Shown one piece after another: positions 32,033-32,851 of a stretch of DNA of 32,851 bases (its first letter is position 1; the number at the start of each line of letters is the position of its first letter). Position numbers and translations under genes: made by a program. The DNA comes from Chloroflexota bacterium (GTDB lineage: Bacteria > Chloroflexota > Anaerolineae > Anaerolineales > Anaerolineaceae): positions 1 to 32,851 of the forward strand of contig JAKQJC010000055.1 in NCBI GenBank assembly GCA_029561345.1. The letters are read 5' to 3'. The notes beneath the pieces were generated by a model, which did no database searches, was not told where the DNA came from, and saw only the letters and a list, made by a program, of their open reading frames with translations.

Positions 32033-32689
32033 ATGGATTGGCTGTCTGCTGTTTTATCTCAAAAAACGTTCTGGATTTATTATCTGCGCCTGTTTCAAGA
32101 CTTTGAAGGCGACTACGTGACGGCCTGCTGTCGATGGTTCGGCGTGGAACGGGCCAGGCTGGAAACAGATATTCTGGGCAATCTGTACCAGCTGCAAAAC
32201 GCGGAGGCTGAATCTCTCTCATTGCACGCGCTCAGCCTGCCCATATCTTCAGGCGGCAGCCTGGAGATCCTCTTCCAGCCTTATGGGCCTGGTGAACAAT
32301 TCTTTCTAAAAACCTCTGAAGAAATGGTGCCGCTGGCTGAAGTGGATGTGGACGATATCTGCCAGCCCTGTTTTCCCCTGCGCCTGCTGCCGCGGGTGGC
32401 CGGACGGCTGGCGGGCGAACTGGCCAGCGCCTGGGGGGCGCTTTTGCTCTACAAGCTCAGCTATGCTGCCCCTGAGGATGACGTTGAAGCACTGGCAAAC
32501 ATTTTGAGAGCGGCTTTTCCACCCGGCCTGTTCACAGCAGCCGAGCAGGCGCATATCATTTCCAGTCAGCAGCAGGGTTGGCGCTACCAGCAACGCCGCT
32601 TCAGGCCTGTTCGCACCATTGAGCACCCCGCATGGCAAAGGCTGGTGGGTGATGCGTTGACAGGCTCAGATGATGACTGCATCCTTTGA
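32033..32689 (+). CDS. Hypothetical protein
   Basis: 218 residues, soluble, without signal peptide or membrane helix. I do not recognise a family. It is mixed alpha/beta in appearance: aromatic N-terminus (FWIYYLRLFQDFEGDY), a middle section with VPLAEVDVDDICQPCFPLRLLP, and a helical, Gln/Arg-rich end (IISSQQQGWRYQQRRFRPVR). The reading frame has the same GC-rich third positions as its neighbours and is framed by a terminator upstream and the rRNA terminator downstream, so it is likely a real single gene, probably expressed from the extended -10 promoter right before it. Confidence 0.65.
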   Translation: MDWLSAVLSQKTFWIYYLRLFQDFEGDYVTACCRWFGVERARLETDILGNLYQLQNAEAESLSLHALSLPISSGGSLEILFQPYGPGEQFFLKTSEEMVPLAEVDVDDICQPCFPLRLLPRVAGRLAGELASAWGALLLYKLSYAAPEDDVEALANILRAAFPPGLFTAAEQAHIISSQQQGWRYQQRRFRPVRTIEHPAWQRLVGDALTGSDDDCIL

Positions 32690-32739
32690 CGGAACATGAC
32701 TTCGTCCTCCCCCCTCCTCTCCCTGTGGCCTGTCTACAT

Positions 32740-32783
32740 TTCCCCCGTTAAAACAATCCAGCCTCTGGTGTATTCCAGAGGCT
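32740..32783 (-). terminator. Terminator of the rRNA operon
   Basis: Read on the minus strand, AGCCTCTGG (32783-32775) pairs with CCAGAGGCT (32768-32760) over a six-base loop, followed by GGATTGTTTT. It lies 28 bases beyond the 5S rRNA end and faces the hypothetical gene. Confidence 0.7.
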
Positions 32784-32810
32784 CGGATAGAGTTGGTATA
32801 GAAAAAGTCT

Positions 32811-32851
32811 CTTGGCAACGACCTACTCTCCCAAGGGGCCGCCCCCCAAGT
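32811..32851 (-). rRNA. rrf: 5S ribosomal RNA, 3' end (partial)
   Basis: On the minus strand the last bases read GGGAGAGTAGGTCGTTGCCAAG, the conserved 3' end of bacterial 5S rRNA including its closing stem strand. The rest of the gene, and presumably 23S and 16S upstream of it, lie beyond the right edge. Confidence 0.9.

Noticed and set aside
1..32851. CRISPR arrays, tRNA genes, transposase or integrase genes
   Set aside because: Looked for regularly spaced repeats, tRNA-like cloverleaf ends and typical protein motifs; none seen. The mobile-like repeats have no encoded enzyme in this window.

Overview
The window is a GC-rich bacterial chromosome segment, with most genes at roughly 60% GC. 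The gene set suggests an environmental, probably anaerobic member of the Chloroflexota (Anaerolineae-like). Reasons are the large secreted proteins with hydrophobic anchors, a 7TM-PAS-GAF-GGDEF receptor, Pro/Thr-rich exported proteases, and isoprenoid-reductase-like and alpha-oxoamine-synthase genes. This placement is an inference; the decisive marker, the rRNA operon, is only touched by 41 bases of 5S rRNA at the right edge.

Layout. (1) 1-890: 3' part of a restriction-modification-type methyltransferase whose body is AT-rich and whose tail has host composition. (2) 1102-2385: an MFS transporter behind a clear sigma70 promoter. (3) 2698-8797: a tightly packed plus-strand run of a GT2 polyprenyl-phosphate-type glycosyltransferase, a flippase-like membrane protein, two very large polytopic membrane proteins (possible GT-C enzymes) and a small membrane protein. 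This looks like a glycan or glycolipid assembly operon. It ends at a bidirectional terminator shared with (4), a 950-aa secreted, membrane-anchored surface protein on the minus strand. (5) 11794-13473: an FN3-like exported protein and a histone-deacetylase-family enzyme. (6) 13487-15350: a repeat-rich patch bracketing an FAD-dependent geranylgeranyl-reductase-like gene. (7) 15477-16655: an alpha-oxoamine synthase. (8) 16908-19049: a minus-strand cluster of a secreted putative zinc phospholipase-like protein, a patatin lipase and a tiny LysM protein. (9) 19149-23449: glutamate racemase, a membrane GGDEF receptor and a YtxH protein. (10) 23519-27613: two tandem paralogous exported metalloproteases. 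(11) 27758-30734: an orphan DNA methyltransferase overlapping a Wzz-like protein, followed by an O-antigen-ligase-like protein. (12) 30875-32689: a zinc-ribbon membrane protein and an unrecognised protein. (13) The rRNA terminator and the 3' end of 5S rRNA on the minus strand.

Most functions concern the cell envelope: glycan assembly (regions 3 and 11), lipid modification and turnover (6, 7 and 8), peptidoglycan precursor supply (MurI) and surface proteins and proteases (4, 5 and 10). The structure least explained by ordinary genes is the repeat system. One family (A) has four copies at 2443-2571, 13487-13615, 14918-15004 and 15117-15188. A second repeat (B) is a 76-bp pair differing at one position and placed in inverted orientation around the FAD gene, next to a large nested hairpin. 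I saw no CRISPR array, tRNA gene, transposase or integrase.
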